Shown: positions 16,019 to 26,500 of the stretch, in pieces
Numbering within the stretch: the first letter of the stretch is position 1
Layout of the letters: every line of letters begins with the position of its first letter
The notes under the pieces: model-generated
Databases searched by the model: none
What the model was told of the DNA's origin: nothing
Seen by the model: only the letters and a program-made list of their open reading frames with translations
Made by a program: the position numbers and the translations under genes
Source of the DNA: Myxococcus dinghuensis
GTDB lineage: Bacteria; Myxococcota; Myxococcia; Myxococcales; Myxococcaceae
NCBI RefSeq assembly: GCF_024198235.1
Contig: NZ_JAKCFB010000005.1
Span: forward strand, 62,001 to 126,000
Direction: 5' to 3'
Length of the DNA: 64,000 nt

Positions 16019-18718
16019 ATGACGATGGCAGCATCTCGGGTCGGAGACGCGCGGCAGTTCGGGGGGCAGGCCCCGGAGGTGGAGGAGCGGCTGGCGTTGC
16101 TGGCGGAGGCCTCCCGGGTGCTGGCCGACGCCAGCCTGGAGCCCCCGGCCGTCATGGACCGGTTGTGCGCGCTGGTGGTGCCGCTCCTCGGAGCCGCCTG
16201 CACGCTGAGGCTGCTGTCCGAGGATGGGCTCTGGCTGCGCACCGTGGCCTCGGCCGCCTCCACGCCGGAGGCCCGGCTCTTGTTCCAGACGCTGAGCCCC
16301 ACCGCGCTGCGGGCGGACGAGGGCCCCTCCGCGGAGGTGCTGCGCACGGGCGAGGCGCTGCGCGTGCTGGACGCGGATCCCCAGGAGCTGCGGAGCATGG
16401 TGCCGCCCCAGCAGCAGGGGCTCCTGGACCACTTCCCCTTCACCCGGCTGATGCTGCTCCCGCTGCGGGCTCGCGGGCACAGCCTGGGGACGCTCACCGT
16501 GTGGCGGGACACGGCGGCGCCGCCGTTGGAGTCCGGGGAGCAGCTCCTGCTCCAGGAGCTGGCGGACCGGGCCGCGCTGGCGCTGGACGTGGCGCGCGCG
16601 TACGCGGCGGAGAAGAAGGCCCGGCAGGCGGCGGAGGTGGCCGCGGGGCGACTGTCCCGGCTCCAGAAGGTGACGGCGGAGCTGTCCCAGGTGCTCACCG
16701 CGGAGCGCGTGGCGGAGGTCATCGTCGACCAGGGCCTGCGCGCGGTGGGGGCCCGGCGCGGCGCGCTGTGGGTGGTGGAGGGGCAGCACGCGCGGATGCT
16801 GCGCTGCTCCGGCTATGACGACTCGCTGGGCTTCATCGACACCTTCGGGTTGATGACGCTGGATGGCACCGGGCCGATGACCGCCGCCATCCTGGAGGCG
16901 CGCCCCATCTGGGTGGAGTCTCTGGAGGCCATGGCGGAGCGCTACCCGGAGGAGGCCACGCGGCGCGCCGGGGTGATGCGCACGCCGTCGCCGTCCGTGG
17001 CGGCCCTGCCGCTCATGGCGGAGGGGCGCGCGCTGGGCGTGCTGCTGTTCGCGTTCCCCGAGCAGCGGGACTTCGACTCGGACGAGCAGGCGTTCCTGGA
17101 GCTGCTGGCGCACCACGCGGGGCAGGCGGTCGGGCGCGCGCGGCTGCTGGAGCAGGAGCAGGCCGCGCGCGCGGAGCTGGCCGAGGCCAACAAGCGGCTG
17201 GCCGCCATCATCCAGGCGTCGCCCGCCTCCATCCTCCTGGTGGACATGGAGGGGCGGGTGCGGATGTGGAACCCCGCCGCGGAGCGCATGTTCGGCTGGA
17301 AGGCGGAGGAGGTGCTGGGGGAGGTGCTGCCGGTGGTGCCCGACGGCAAGCACGCGGAGTTCCGCCGCAACCTGGAGAAGGCCGCGCGCGGGGAGTCGCT
17401 GGGCGGCGCGGTGATGCAGCGCCAGCGCAAGGACGGCTCGTTCATCCAGGTGGCGCTGTGGACGGCGCTGGTGCATCCGGCGGGGGGCTCCGAGCAGGTG
17501 CTGAGCATGGCGGTGGACGTCACCGAGCGGCAGCGCAGCGAGGCGGCGCAGCACTTCCTCGCGGAGGCGGGCGGCGTGCTCGCCACGAGCCTGGACCAGG
17601 AGGAGACGCTGGAGCGGGTGGCCCACCTCGCGGTGCCCACCTACGCGCAGTCGTGCGGCGTGTTCCTGGCGGACGACTCGGGCGAGGCGCGGTGCGTGGC
17701 GGCGGCGCACGAGGGCGAGGGTTCGCTCGACGCGCTCCCGGCGCCGGGGGCCGTGGTGGTGGCGCGGGTGGTGGCGTCCGGCGTGCCGGAGCTGCGCACG
17801 GGCGTGGGCTTCGGCGCTCCCGGTAGCGCGCGGCCGCCGCCGGGCAGGCCCGGGTGTGGCGCGTGGATGTGCGTGCCGCTCCAGGTGCGCGGGCAGACGC
17901 TGGGGGCGTTGACGTTCGTCACCTCGAAGCGGGACTACGACGCGCAGGACCTGGGCCTGGCGCAGGAGCTGGCGCGCCGCTCGGCGCTGGCCATCGACAA
18001 CGCGCGGCTGTACCGCGAGGCGCGGCAGGCCATCCGCCTGCGCGAGGAGTTCCTCTCCATCGCCAGTCACGAGTTGAAGACGCCCATCAGCGCGCTCCAG
18101 CTCCAGGTGCAGAGCCTGGCGGCGCTCGCGCGCGCTCCGGCGGGCGTCCCGGCGGAGCGGCTGGGCCGCGCGCTGGAGGTGGTGGACCGGCAGGTGAAGC
18201 GGCAGACGCAGCTCATCCACGACCTGCTGGACGTGTCGCGCATCAGCGCGGGGCGGCTGGAGTTGAGCCCGGAGCCGTTGGACCTGGAGATGCTGGTGCG
18301 CGAGGTGGTGGAGCGCTTCGAGCCGGAGCTGGAGCGCACGAGCACGCGGCTGGAGCTGGTGCTGGCGCCGGACGTCCACGGCCGCTGGGACAAGCTGCGG
18401 CTGGACCAGGTGCTCACGAACCTGGTGAGCAACGCGGTGAAGTACGGGCGGGGCAATCCGGTGTGTGTCGTGCTCGAGGCGCACCCGGGCGGAGTCCGGG
18501 TGGAGGTGAAGGACGGCGGCATCGGCATCGCGGAGGAGCACCTGCCGCGCCTGTTCCACCGCTTCGAGCGCGCCGTGTCCGAGCGCAACTACGGAGGCTT
18601 CGGGCTGGGGCTGTGGATCACCCGGCAGATCGTCGAGGCGATGGGCGGGAACATCACGGTGCACAGCGTGCTGGGCGTGGGCTCCACGTTCACCGTGGAG
18701 CTTCCCCGCCCCGCGTGA
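16019..18718 (+). CDS. Multi-GAF/PAS sensor histidine kinase
   Basis: An 899-residue soluble sensor kinase. From N to C: GAF (about 15-170), GAF (about 205-350), PAS (about 385-500), GAF (about 510-655), HisKA with phospho-acceptor His684 in SIASHELKTPISAL, and HATPase_c with NLVSNAVKYG, KDGGIGI and GFGLGLWIT boxes. No transmembrane helices are visible, so it senses cytoplasmic signals. The ATG at 16019 has GGGGGCG upstream; an in-frame ATG at 15941 is possible. It has no adjacent response regulator, so it is another orphan kinase. Confidence 0.9.
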   Translation: MTMAASRVGDARQFGGQAPEVEERLALLAEASRVLADASLEPPAVMDRLCALVVPLLGAACTLRLLSEDGLWLRTVASAASTPEARLLFQTLSPTALRADEGPSAEVLRTGEALRVLDADPQELRSMVPPQQQGLLDHFPFTRLMLLPLRARGHSLGTLTVWRDTAAPPLESGEQLLLQELADRAALALDVARAYAAEKKARQAAEVAAGRLSRLQKVTAELSQVLTAERVAEVIVDQGLRAVGARRGALWVVEGQHARMLRCSGYDDSLGFIDTFGLMTLDGTGPMTAAILEARPIWVESLEAMAERYPEEATRRAGVMRTPSPSVAALPLMAEGRALGVLLFAFPEQRDFDSDEQAFLELLAHHAGQAVGRARLLEQEQAARAELAEANKRLAAIIQASPASILLVDMEGRVRMWNPAAERMFGWKAEEVLGEVLPVVPDGKHAEFRRNLEKAARGESLGGAVMQRQRKDGSFIQVALWTALVHPAGGSEQVLSMAVDVTERQRSEAAQHFLAEAGGVLATSLDQEETLERVAHLAVPTYAQSCGVFLADDSGEARCVAAAHEGEGSLDALPAPGAVVVARVVASGVPELRTGVGFGAPGSARPPPGRPGCGAWMCVPLQVRGQTLGALTFVTSKRDYDAQDLGLAQELARRSALAIDNARLYREARQAIRLREEFLSIASHELKTPISALQLQVQSLAALARAPAGVPAERLGRALEVVDRQVKRQTQLIHDLLDVSRISAGRLELSPEPLDLEMLVREVVERFEPELERTSTRLELVLAPDVHGRWDKLRLDQVLTNLVSNAVKYGRGNPVCVVLEAHPGGVRVEVKDGGIGIAEEHLPRLFHRFERAVSERNYGGFGLGLWITRQIVEAMGGNITVHSVLGVGSTFTVELPRPA

Positions 18719-18739
18719 CGGCTCGCGCCGGCCGAGGCC

Positions 18740-19285
18740 TCAGATGGCCAGCAGCAGCAGCGCGGCCCTCTCCTCCGGGCTGGCGGCCAGGAACTCGTCT
18801 GGCAGCCAGATCTCCGACTCGGGGACGGAGGCCCGGTCGCAGCTACGCCGCCCCGCGTAGGAGCGTCCCGGTTCCCGGGCGTTCAACCGGTAGGTGCAGT
18901 TGCGCAGGTAGATCTCGAGGTAGTCGGGGGACATCTTCACCGTGGCCGGACGGCCGCCGAAGCCTCCCTTGGCGGAGAGGGTGTCGCCCTCCTGGGTCAC
19001 CTTCAGGTTCACCATGGAGCCCGCGAGGGTGCCGGATACGTCTCCCTTCTTGAGCTGGAGGTCGACGACGCCCACGTGGTTGCGGCCTCGGAGCGCGCCG
19101 GGGGTACGGGAGACCTGGAAGTCCTGGCCGGTCACCTCGTCACCGGTCATCACCAGGTTGTACTGCTGCCGGGCGATGCGCAGGGCGATGGCGTCCTGAC
19201 GTGGCGCGGATACCGCGACGCCCGTGCCCATCAGAATTCCCACCATCAATACGCCGCGTCGAAGCGGCATCAGCAAACGCTTCAT
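18740..19285 (-). CDS. Secreted protein of unknown function
   Basis: A 181-residue protein. Residues 1-28 form a signal peptide (basic RRG then a hydrophobic segment ending at VSA). The mature part is mainly beta-like with alternating hydrophobic residues (GVVDLQLKKGDVSGTLAGSMVNLKV, cited for its pattern up to GTLAG), contains three cysteines, and ends in a helical LPDEFLAASPEERAALLLL. I recognise no family. It is probably periplasmic and monocistronic. Its stop faces that of the kinase gene. Confidence 0.65.
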   Translation of the reverse strand: MKRLLMPLRRGVLMVGILMGTGVAVSAPRQDAIALRIARQQYNLVMTGDEVTGQDFQVSRTPGALRGRNHVGVVDLQLKKGDVSGTLAGSMVNLKVTQEGDTLSAKGGFGGRPATVKMSPDYLEIYLRNCTYRLNAREPGRSYAGRRSCDRASVPESEIWLPDEFLAASPEERAALLLLAI

Positions 19286-19634
19286 CTGTGGACCTCCTCG
19301 TCCCTTCCTCGAACCAGTCTATGAACGTCCACCCGTCCGCCGCATACCGGGCCCCTCCCCCATCCCCGGGAGAAGCCCCGTGATGACGCCTGGCTGCCCG
19401 CTCATGGCCTCGTCGCGCCCTCCAAGGCATCCACCACCCCACGCGACAAGGTCCCCCGTTCGGGATTGCCAGGCGTCACCACGGTGACGGTCCGCGCCCC
19501 TCGCGGGGTCGCGGAGCCGAACGAGACCATCATCTTCACCACGGGCCCCATCATCCTCACTGTTGAACCACCCGTGTCTCATCGTTTCATCACGAATGGC
19601 CCCCCGACGAGCGGACCCAGCCCCGATGTGACAC
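19286..19634. other. Intergenic region, no gene seen
   Basis: 349 bases between the S9 peptidase stop and the start of the secreted protein, both on the minus strand. The short open frames here have no signal, ribosome site or recognisable composition. The part next to 19285 presumably holds the promoter of the secreted protein gene. Confidence 0.5.
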
Positions 19635-21656
19635 TCAGGGCTTCGTCGCCGTGGTGCCCTGTCCCAGGTGCTTCTCGAAGAACATGAGCGCGGTCATCTG
19701 CGCGAAGTCGCGGTTGGGCTTCTTCTGGAAGCCGTGGCCCTCGTCGGTCGCGAGCATGTACCAGACGTCCGGCGACCGCTTGCGCACCGCCTGGACGATC
19801 TGCTCCGCCTCCGACTGCGGCACGCGGGGGTCGTTCGCCCCCTGCTGCACGTAGAGCGCCGCGCGAATCTTGTCCACCGAGCCCAACGGGGAGATGCGCT
19901 CCTGCACCGCGCGCACCTTCGGGTCCCGCTCGTCGCCGTACTCCGCGCGCCGCAAATCCCTCCGGTACGCCTGCGTGTTCTGCAGGAAGCTCGGCAGCGA
20001 GGAGATGCCCACCACGTCCACCGCCGCCCGGACGCGGTCCGGGAAGAACGCCACCGTCGCCAGCGTCATGTAGCCACCGTACGAGCCGCCATAGACGCCG
20101 ACCCGCGACGCGTCCAACTCCTTGCGCGACGCGATGTAGTCCAGCGTCGCGCCGATGTCCGCCAGGCTCTGCTCCCGCTTCACCCCGTCATCCATCGCCC
20201 GATACGCCTTGCCGTAGCCCGTCGAGCCCCGCACGTTGGGCAACAGCATCGCCATGCCCAGCTCGTTCACCAGGTACTGCGCGAACGAATTGAACACCGG
20301 CAACGACTGCCCCTCCGGCCCGCCGTGGAACACCATCACCACCGGCACCTTCGCGGAGGTGTTCTTCGGCAGGTACAGGAACGCCGGGACCTCGACGCCA
20401 TCCGTGGAGGGGTAGCGCACCAGCGTCGGCGTCACGAAGGTCGAGGGGTCCAGCCCGCCCACCTCGGAGCGCGTCCACCGCGTCGGCTTGCGCGCCTTCA
20501 GGTCCACCGTCCACGCATCGATGGGACCACTCGCGTCACCGAACGACAACGCCACCACGTCCGAGCGCCGGTTCGGGAACACCAGCCCTCTCGCCACGCC
20601 CTTGGGCAGCGAGTCCACCCGGGACAACGCCCGCGTGCGCGCGTCCAACACCGACATCGTGCTGAACCCATCCTCGTTGAAGAGCAACACCAACTGCTTG
20701 CCATCCGGCGACAGCGCCAGGTCCGTCACGTCCCACTTCACCGACTTCGTCAGGGACTCCGGCGTCCCCGCCGGCGGCGACTTCTCCACGTCGAGCTGAT
20801 AGAGCTGCGCGAAGTCGCTGTACCGGTCCGTGACCAGGTACACGCCCTTGCCGTCATGCGTGAAGACGGCGGCGTCGACGCTCCCCTTGCCCTCCTTCGG
20901 CGTGACCTGGCGCAGCGCCCCCGTCTTCACGTCCACCACGTACAGGTCCGAATCGTCCGCCGCGCGGAACTGCTGCACCAGCAGCTTCGACCCGTCGTGC
21001 GAGAACTCCATCGGCTGCCACGTGCCCTCCTTCTCCGTCAGCCGACGCGCCTGCTTCGGGTCCGACGTGGGCGCCACGTACACGTCCGTGTCCTTGCCGT
21101 TGCGCCCCGTGCCCGCGTACGCGAGCCAGCGCCCATCCGGGGAGACCTCCAACTCCTCGTGACGGCTCTTCCCGTCCGTCAGCAGCTCCGAGCGCCCCGT
21201 GCGACGATCCAACCGGAACACCTGGAAGAACTCCCCACCGCCCTTGTCCTGGAGGAAGAAGAGGGTGCGCGCATCACCGGGCAGGAAGCGCGCATTGTTG
21301 ATGGGCTCGTCCGTGAAGGTGAGCTGGGTCCGCGCCCCCATGGGCATCTCCACCACGTGGAGCTGATTGGTGTTCCCGAAGCGCGTGGAGATGAGCACCT
21401 GCTTGCCGTCGTCGCTCGTGTCCTGCACCCCGGCCGAGCGCGACTCCAGGTACTGGTCCAACCGCTGGCGCACCGGCTCGGGCACCGGCGGAACGTTGCT
21501 CACCCAGACGTCGGGCAGGCCCGCCAACGGCGAGATACCCGGCACCTGCGAAGGAGCAGCCGGCTTCGCGACCTCGGGCTTCTGCGCCGACGTGGCGGTC
21601 GCGGGAGCCTGGGTGGCCAGCAAGGACACGACGAGAGGAAGCAGTCCTGGGTTCAT
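19635..21656 (-). CDS. S9 family peptidase (prolyl oligopeptidase type)
   Basis: A 673-residue secreted peptidase. The start at 21656 gives a signal peptide (NPGLLPLVVSLLATQAPA). Residues 60-400 form a beta-propeller with PD40 blades (SPDGRWLAYAG, SHDGSKLLVQQ, SPDGKQLVLLF). Residues 420-665 form the alpha/beta-hydrolase catalytic domain: oxyanion region VVMVFHGGPEGQ, nucleophile Ser525 in GGSYGGYM, acid Asp in GANDPRVP and His in DEGHGF. It should cleave short peptides, perhaps after Pro or with dipeptidyl activity. A second S9 enzyme sits at 36827-38923. It stands alone, divergent from the desaturase gene. Confidence 0.92.
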   Translation of the reverse strand: MNPGLLPLVVSLLATQAPATATSAQKPEVAKPAAPSQVPGISPLAGLPDVWVSNVPPVPEPVRQRLDQYLESRSAGVQDTSDDGKQVLISTRFGNTNQLHVVEMPMGARTQLTFTDEPINNARFLPGDARTLFFLQDKGGGEFFQVFRLDRRTGRSELLTDGKSRHEELEVSPDGRWLAYAGTGRNGKDTDVYVAPTSDPKQARRLTEKEGTWQPMEFSHDGSKLLVQQFRAADDSDLYVVDVKTGALRQVTPKEGKGSVDAAVFTHDGKGVYLVTDRYSDFAQLYQLDVEKSPPAGTPESLTKSVKWDVTDLALSPDGKQLVLLFNEDGFSTMSVLDARTRALSRVDSLPKGVARGLVFPNRRSDVVALSFGDASGPIDAWTVDLKARKPTRWTRSEVGGLDPSTFVTPTLVRYPSTDGVEVPAFLYLPKNTSAKVPVVMVFHGGPEGQSLPVFNSFAQYLVNELGMAMLLPNVRGSTGYGKAYRAMDDGVKREQSLADIGATLDYIASRKELDASRVGVYGGSYGGYMTLATVAFFPDRVRAAVDVVGISSLPSFLQNTQAYRRDLRRAEYGDERDPKVRAVQERISPLGSVDKIRAALYVQQGANDPRVPQSEAEQIVQAVRKRSPDVWYMLATDEGHGFQKKPNRDFAQMTALMFFEKHLGQGTTATKP

Positions 21657-21857
21657 GGCGGCGCACGGTAGCAGCGCATCCGATCCGGCTCCCGTCCCCC
21701 GGTGACCACCTGACACTCCACCGTCCACGCCGTATGCACCGCGTCGTGAACGGCGTTGACGGTCCCGCCGCCGAGCCCCCTCAACCCCTCGGAATCAGGC
21801 CCGCGCCCGCGTGGCAGGCCCCTTGCGATGGGCCCCTTCCGAAAGGAACGGCGCATC

Positions 21858-22964
21858 ATGGACATGGGCGAGACACACTGGGGCGAGGCACGGTGGGACG
21901 CGGGCAAGGCAGCGCGCTGGACGCTCCTCCACGCGGGCGCCATCGCGGGCTGCGCGACCTTCCACTCCTGGAGCGCGGTGTCCGTCTTCGCCGTGCTGAC
22001 GGTGCTGACGATGGGGCCCGGCGTCTCCGTGGGCATCCACCGCGGCCTCATCCACCGCGCGTTCCGCGCATCACGCACGGTCGAGCGGTGGCTCGGCACG
22101 CTCGGCGTGCTCGCGGGCCTGGGCGGCATCATCGGCATGAGCCGCATGCATGCGCTGCGCGACTTCCACCAGAACCAGCCGGAGGCCGACTGCCCGCCCT
22201 ACTTCGGCTACCGCGAGGGCTTCACGCGCGCCATGGCCGATGCGCTCTTGCGCACCTGGCACCCGCGCGACGCGTCCGTGTATCCCCCCGTGGACGCGGA
22301 CCTCGCCACCGACCCGTGGTTCCGCTTCCTGGAGCGCGCGGGCCTCTGGCTCCAGGTGCCGCTGGCGCTCGTCCTGTACGCGGTCGGTGGTCCCGCGTGG
22401 GTCGCCTGGGGCGTGCTGCTGCGGCTCGCCCTCACGCAGGACGGCTTCTGGTTCGTCCACTACGTGAGCCACGTCGAGGGCGAGCGCCCCTATGTGATGC
22501 CCGGCACCGCCGAGGAGGGACGCAACGCGGGCTGGCTCGCGCTCGTGAGCCTGGGCGAGTCGTGGCACAACAACCACCACGCCTACCCCGGCTCCGCGCG
22601 CATGGGCTTCGGCTGGCGACAGCCGGACCCGGGCTGGTGGTGCGTGCGGGTCCTCGCCACGCTGGGCCTGGTGCACGACGTGAAGACGCCGGACACGCTG
22701 CCCCTGCGCCCCGGCGCGCTCGCCGTCACCGCTCCAGGTCAGAAGGCCCAACCCACGGAGAGCGCCAGCCGCTCGCGGACGGACCACTGCTTGATTCGGC
22801 TGCCCAGGCGGCTCTGCGGATTCTCCTCTCCGAGCGTGATGGCGCGCGACTCGTACTTCATCCAGTCGTGGCGCGCCTCGGCGCCCAGTCCCGCCTGCAC
22901 CGCGAGCCCCTTGCCGAGGATGGCGGTGTACCCCACGAGGAAGGTGGCCCCCACGCCCCACTGA
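21858..22964 (+). CDS. Fatty-acid desaturase-like membrane protein, atypical
   Basis: About 368 residues from ATG 21858 (AAAGGA 10 bases upstream; an in-frame ATG at 21828 is possible). Hydrophobic segments and two His boxes of membrane desaturases are seen: HRGLIHRAF and SWHNNHHAYPG. The second box, normally HxxHH, is replaced by MHALRDFHQNQPE, so one metal-ligand set is incomplete. The last 75 residues lie opposite the barrel gene on the other strand and read like non-coding sequence (Arg/Ser/Pro), so the functional protein probably ends near residue 295 and the stop may have been lost. Substrate and activity are uncertain. Confidence 0.7.
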   Translation: MDMGETHWGEARWDAGKAARWTLLHAGAIAGCATFHSWSAVSVFAVLTVLTMGPGVSVGIHRGLIHRAFRASRTVERWLGTLGVLAGLGGIIGMSRMHALRDFHQNQPEADCPPYFGYREGFTRAMADALLRTWHPRDASVYPPVDADLATDPWFRFLERAGLWLQVPLALVLYAVGGPAWVAWGVLLRLALTQDGFWFVHYVSHVEGERPYVMPGTAEEGRNAGWLALVSLGESWHNNHHAYPGSARMGFGWRQPDPGWWCVRVLATLGLVHDVKTPDTLPLRPGALAVTAPGQKAQPTESASRSRTDHCLIRLPRRLCGFSSPSVMARDSYFIQSWRASAPSPACTASPLPRMAVYPTRKVAPTPH

Positions 22965-23401
22965 CGCTCCCGCCGCTCCAGCCGGAGCGACTCCGGCCCC
23001 GTGTCGATGGAGCGCCACTGGTAGCTCACCTCCACACCGGGGGACAGCCACAGTCCCTCGGGGGCGGTTCCCGTGAGGAAGAAGCGCGCCCGCGGCCCCG
23101 CGCCCACCACATAGGAATGCACGTCGTCGTCTCCCTCGCTGGGGAACGCCGTCCCGAAAGACTCCGTGGTCCCCACGGCGCGGGTGAGCCCCACCCGCAC
23201 ACCGACGCCGAGCGACGTGCGTGGCCCCACCACCCGCTCACCCTCCAATGTCACCGCCCCCAAGTCATCGGGCGCGAACGACACCCCCAGCACCGTGTCC
23301 CGGACCTGGGATTCCGAAGGAACGAGCACGGCCTCGTCGGCGTGGGCGGTGGCGCTGGCGGACAACAGCAACGACAGACACATCATCGAGATGGGCTTCA
23401 T
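22739..23401 (-). CDS. Outer-membrane beta-barrel protein
   Basis: A 220-residue protein with a signal peptide (KPISMMCLSLLLSASATAHA). The rest has alternating amphipathic strands ending in aromatic residues (GVGVRVGL, VGAGPRARFFLTG, WLSPGVEVSYQW, WGVGATFLVGYTAI) and a terminal Phe in LALSVGWAF, as in small outer-membrane barrels. GGGGGA lies upstream of ATG 23401. No specific function can be named. Its 3' end overlaps the tail of the desaturase gene by 226 bases on the opposite strand. Confidence 0.75.
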   Translation of the reverse strand: MKPISMMCLSLLLSASATAHADEAVLVPSESQVRDTVLGVSFAPDDLGAVTLEGERVVGPRTSLGVGVRVGLTRAVGTTESFGTAFPSEGDDDVHSYVVGAGPRARFFLTGTAPEGLWLSPGVEVSYQWRSIDTGPESLRLERRERQWGVGATFLVGYTAILGKGLAVQAGLGAEARHDWMKYESRAITLGEENPQSRLGSRIKQWSVRERLALSVGWAF

Positions 23402-23571
23402 GTGTGGGATTCCCCCGGAGTGTCCATGACCCTGACGACGCCATGGACGCGCGGACCTCGTGCAATTCATATGCACAACGACCCTTCCGAGGGATCTTCC
23501 CCGGCGGCAGGCCCTTTTCCCGCCACCCAGACACGGCACGCCCCGCGCTCGCGGGACAAACTGTCACCGCG

Positions 23572-26500
23572 TCACAGCGCGAGCACCGCCTGCTCCCGCC
23601 GCAACTGGAGCACGCGCACGTCCGGGTCCACCACCCACCGCTCGGGTTCGAAGTCGGCGCGCACGGTGACCTCCGCCGTCTCGCCCGCGCCCAGCACCAC
23701 CCGGCCGCGTGCGTCACGGTAGTCCGGCGAGGGCTTCGAGGGACCCGACTCACCGTCCGGACGTGGGACGAAGCGCGCGCCCTTCACCGCCGCGACCTCC
23801 ACCGGCATGCGGCCATCGCCCACGTTCCGCACCGTCACCGTGGCCACCCACTGGCCACCCTCCTGCTTCACGCGGGCGTCGGACAGGCGGTACTCCGGGA
23901 CGTGGACCTCGTGGAACCACTGCCGCACGAAGGCGTCATAGGCCGCCGCGTCCGGCGCGAAGGGCCGCAGCGTGGCGATGAAGTCCTGGAGCACGGGGTG
24001 GTCCGCGTCGGGGATGTACTGGCGGAGGAACGCCTGGAGGCCGGCGTGCATCGCCTCGCGGCCCATCAGGTCCTCCAGCATGGTGAACACCCAGCCGCCC
24101 TTGTCGTAGAGGACGGTGTTGTCGCCCTCCCGCGTGTTGTCGAGCTTCACCAGCGGCTGCTCCGCGTCCACGCGCCGGTCCTTCGCGTAGCGCTCCTCCA
24201 GTCGCTTGGCGATCTCCATCCGCACCTGGGGACCCTCCAACTGCTCCATCAGCTTCATCGCGGAGTAGTGCGACGTGCCCTCCGACAGCACCTCCCCCCC
24301 AGGCCCCTTGCCCGGCACGAGCAGGTTGCCCCACCACTGGTGCGCCGCCTCGTGCGCGGTGATGAGCAGCACCGCGTTCGCCTCCGGCGTGCTGCTCGCG
24401 AGGAAGCCGATGCTCTCCGAGAACGTGATGTTGGTGGCAAAGCCCTGCGCGTAGGTGGCCAGGCCCGGGAACTCCGACAGCTTCAGCTCCTTCCACGGGT
24501 ACGGGTAGAACCACTCGGAATAGTAGCGGCGCGCGGCGTCCAGGCCCCGGCGCATGTCCTCCACGTTGTAGACGTGCGCGGGGTGGTGGAAGACGGTGGT
24601 GCCCTCGCCCCGCAGCGCCGCCCACTTCCCGGCGACGATGTTGAACATGCTCACCGGATGGTCGCTCCGCCACACGCTCACGCGGCGGCCGTCCTTCACC
24701 TCGTCGCTCTCCAACACGCCCACCGAGTTGAGCGTGTACTCCGCCGGCCCCGTCACGCGGATGCGCGTGGTGAAGGGCACCCCCGTGCCCCAGGCGGCGC
24801 GCGTGGGGCCCTCGTAGTAGTCATCCGGATACACGCGCGGCTCGTACTTGTTCTCCTCCGGGTCGATGCCGATGTCGTCCAGGAACCCGAGCACCGGCGC
24901 GAAGCTGGGGCCGAAGCTGGTGAGCACGACGCCCGACGGGAGGATGAACTCGTCCGTCTTGCCTCCGTTCTTCGTCGCGCCCCTGGGATAGCGCCCGTGG
25001 AAGTCGAAGCCCACGCGCGTCACCGCGCCCGGTGCGAGCGGCGTTGGCGGCCTGAAGACATACAACCGCGAGCGGTCCTCCGGCGTCACGTCCTGCCCCT
25101 CCACCGTCCAGCGCACGTCCTCCCAATGGTCCCCGCCCGTGAGCGCGTAGGCCGCGAGCGCCTTCGCCTCCCGGTTGACCAGCGTGTAGCTGCCTCGCGT
25201 GTGGAACGTCCCCGCCGCCGGGTCGAGCTCCACGTCCAGGTCCACGGACTGGATGGCGGGCCGCGGCGCGTCGAGCCACGTGGCCAGGTTCTTCTGCCAG
25301 TACTCCTTCGCGCGCTTCTTCGCCGCGGCGCCCTGCCAGCCCTGCCCCACCTCCACCGCCGCGAGCAGCAACACGCCCAGCGGCACCACGGCCCAGGGCA
25401 GCATCCGCCACGCGCCGCGCAGCAGCCCCGCCGGACGCAACCGCTCCAGCGTGTTCACCGCGTCCGGCGCGCGCCGCCCGTCCAGCCGCGTCGCCAGCAC
25501 CGCGAAGAAGACGGACAGGCCCAGCATCCCCACGCGATTGAGCAGGAGCGCCGTCCGGTCCCGCTCGAAGGCGCCCATGTCCGACCAGAGCACCGAGCCC
25601 CACAGCGGCCAGTTCGTCGCCCAGTTGAGGTGACCTCGCACCGCCGCGTAGCCCGTGAGGCACAGCGCTGCGAGCGCCAGGCCATACGCACCGAGGCGTC
25701 CTCCCGACACCGCGCGCGCCAGCAACACGAAGCACGTCCACGCGACGAACGTCGGCACCAGCAGGCCCCACACCACCAGGTACGGCGTCAGCGTCAGCGG
25801 CACGCGCCCCTGGGAGAGCTGGACGAGCACGCCCGCCACCGACACCGCGACCAGGATGGCCACGCCCACGAGGCTGTTGGCGAGCGCCTTGCCCAGCAAC
25901 ACCGACAGCGTCGGCACGGGCGTCGCGTCGTGGATGGGCGCCAGGTTCCAGGCCTTCTCCCGCTCCAACGACTCCACCGTGTAGAACATGAGCAGCAGGC
26001 ACACGAGCGTCGACGCCACGCCCATGGACCGCACCGCGAAGAAGCCGGGCGACAGGAGCAGCCGCGTCTCGAAGGGCCCCAGTTGGTTCATCGCCTGCAC
26101 CACCGTCTGGAGCAGGATGAGCGGCACGAAGAGGTAGAGCCCCGGCTGGGACAGGAGCCCGCGCACCTCCGCGCGAGCGACCACCCACAGCCCGGACAGC
26201 ACCCCCGGCGCCCGCGCGCCCATGCCGAGCGACGCCAGCGGCGCCTCCTCGTACACCACCGTCCCCAGCGGCGTGGCCACCGGGATGTCCGCGAGCGTCT
26301 TGCCGCGCACCGGCCGCACCTGCGCGCCTCTCAGCCCCCGCTCCACATGACGCGCCGTCCACGCCACGCACGCGAGCCCCAGCACGAGGAAGCCCACGCG
26401 GTTGACGAGGAACACGCCGTCCAACCCCACGCGCTCGTGGTTGTAGAAGGCCACGCCCCGGTCCACCTTCACCCAGGTCTCGGTCAGCCAGCGGAAGCCC

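Noticed and set aside
13544-18664. Minus-strand open frame of 1706 residues
   Set aside because: It overlaps kup and the GAF/PAS kinase in non-coding frames; His/Arg/Gln-rich composition shows it is an antisense artefact of high GC.
19319-19582. 87-residue minus-strand frame in the 19.3-19.6 kb gap
   Set aside because: No ribosome site, signal or family; composition matches random GC-rich DNA.
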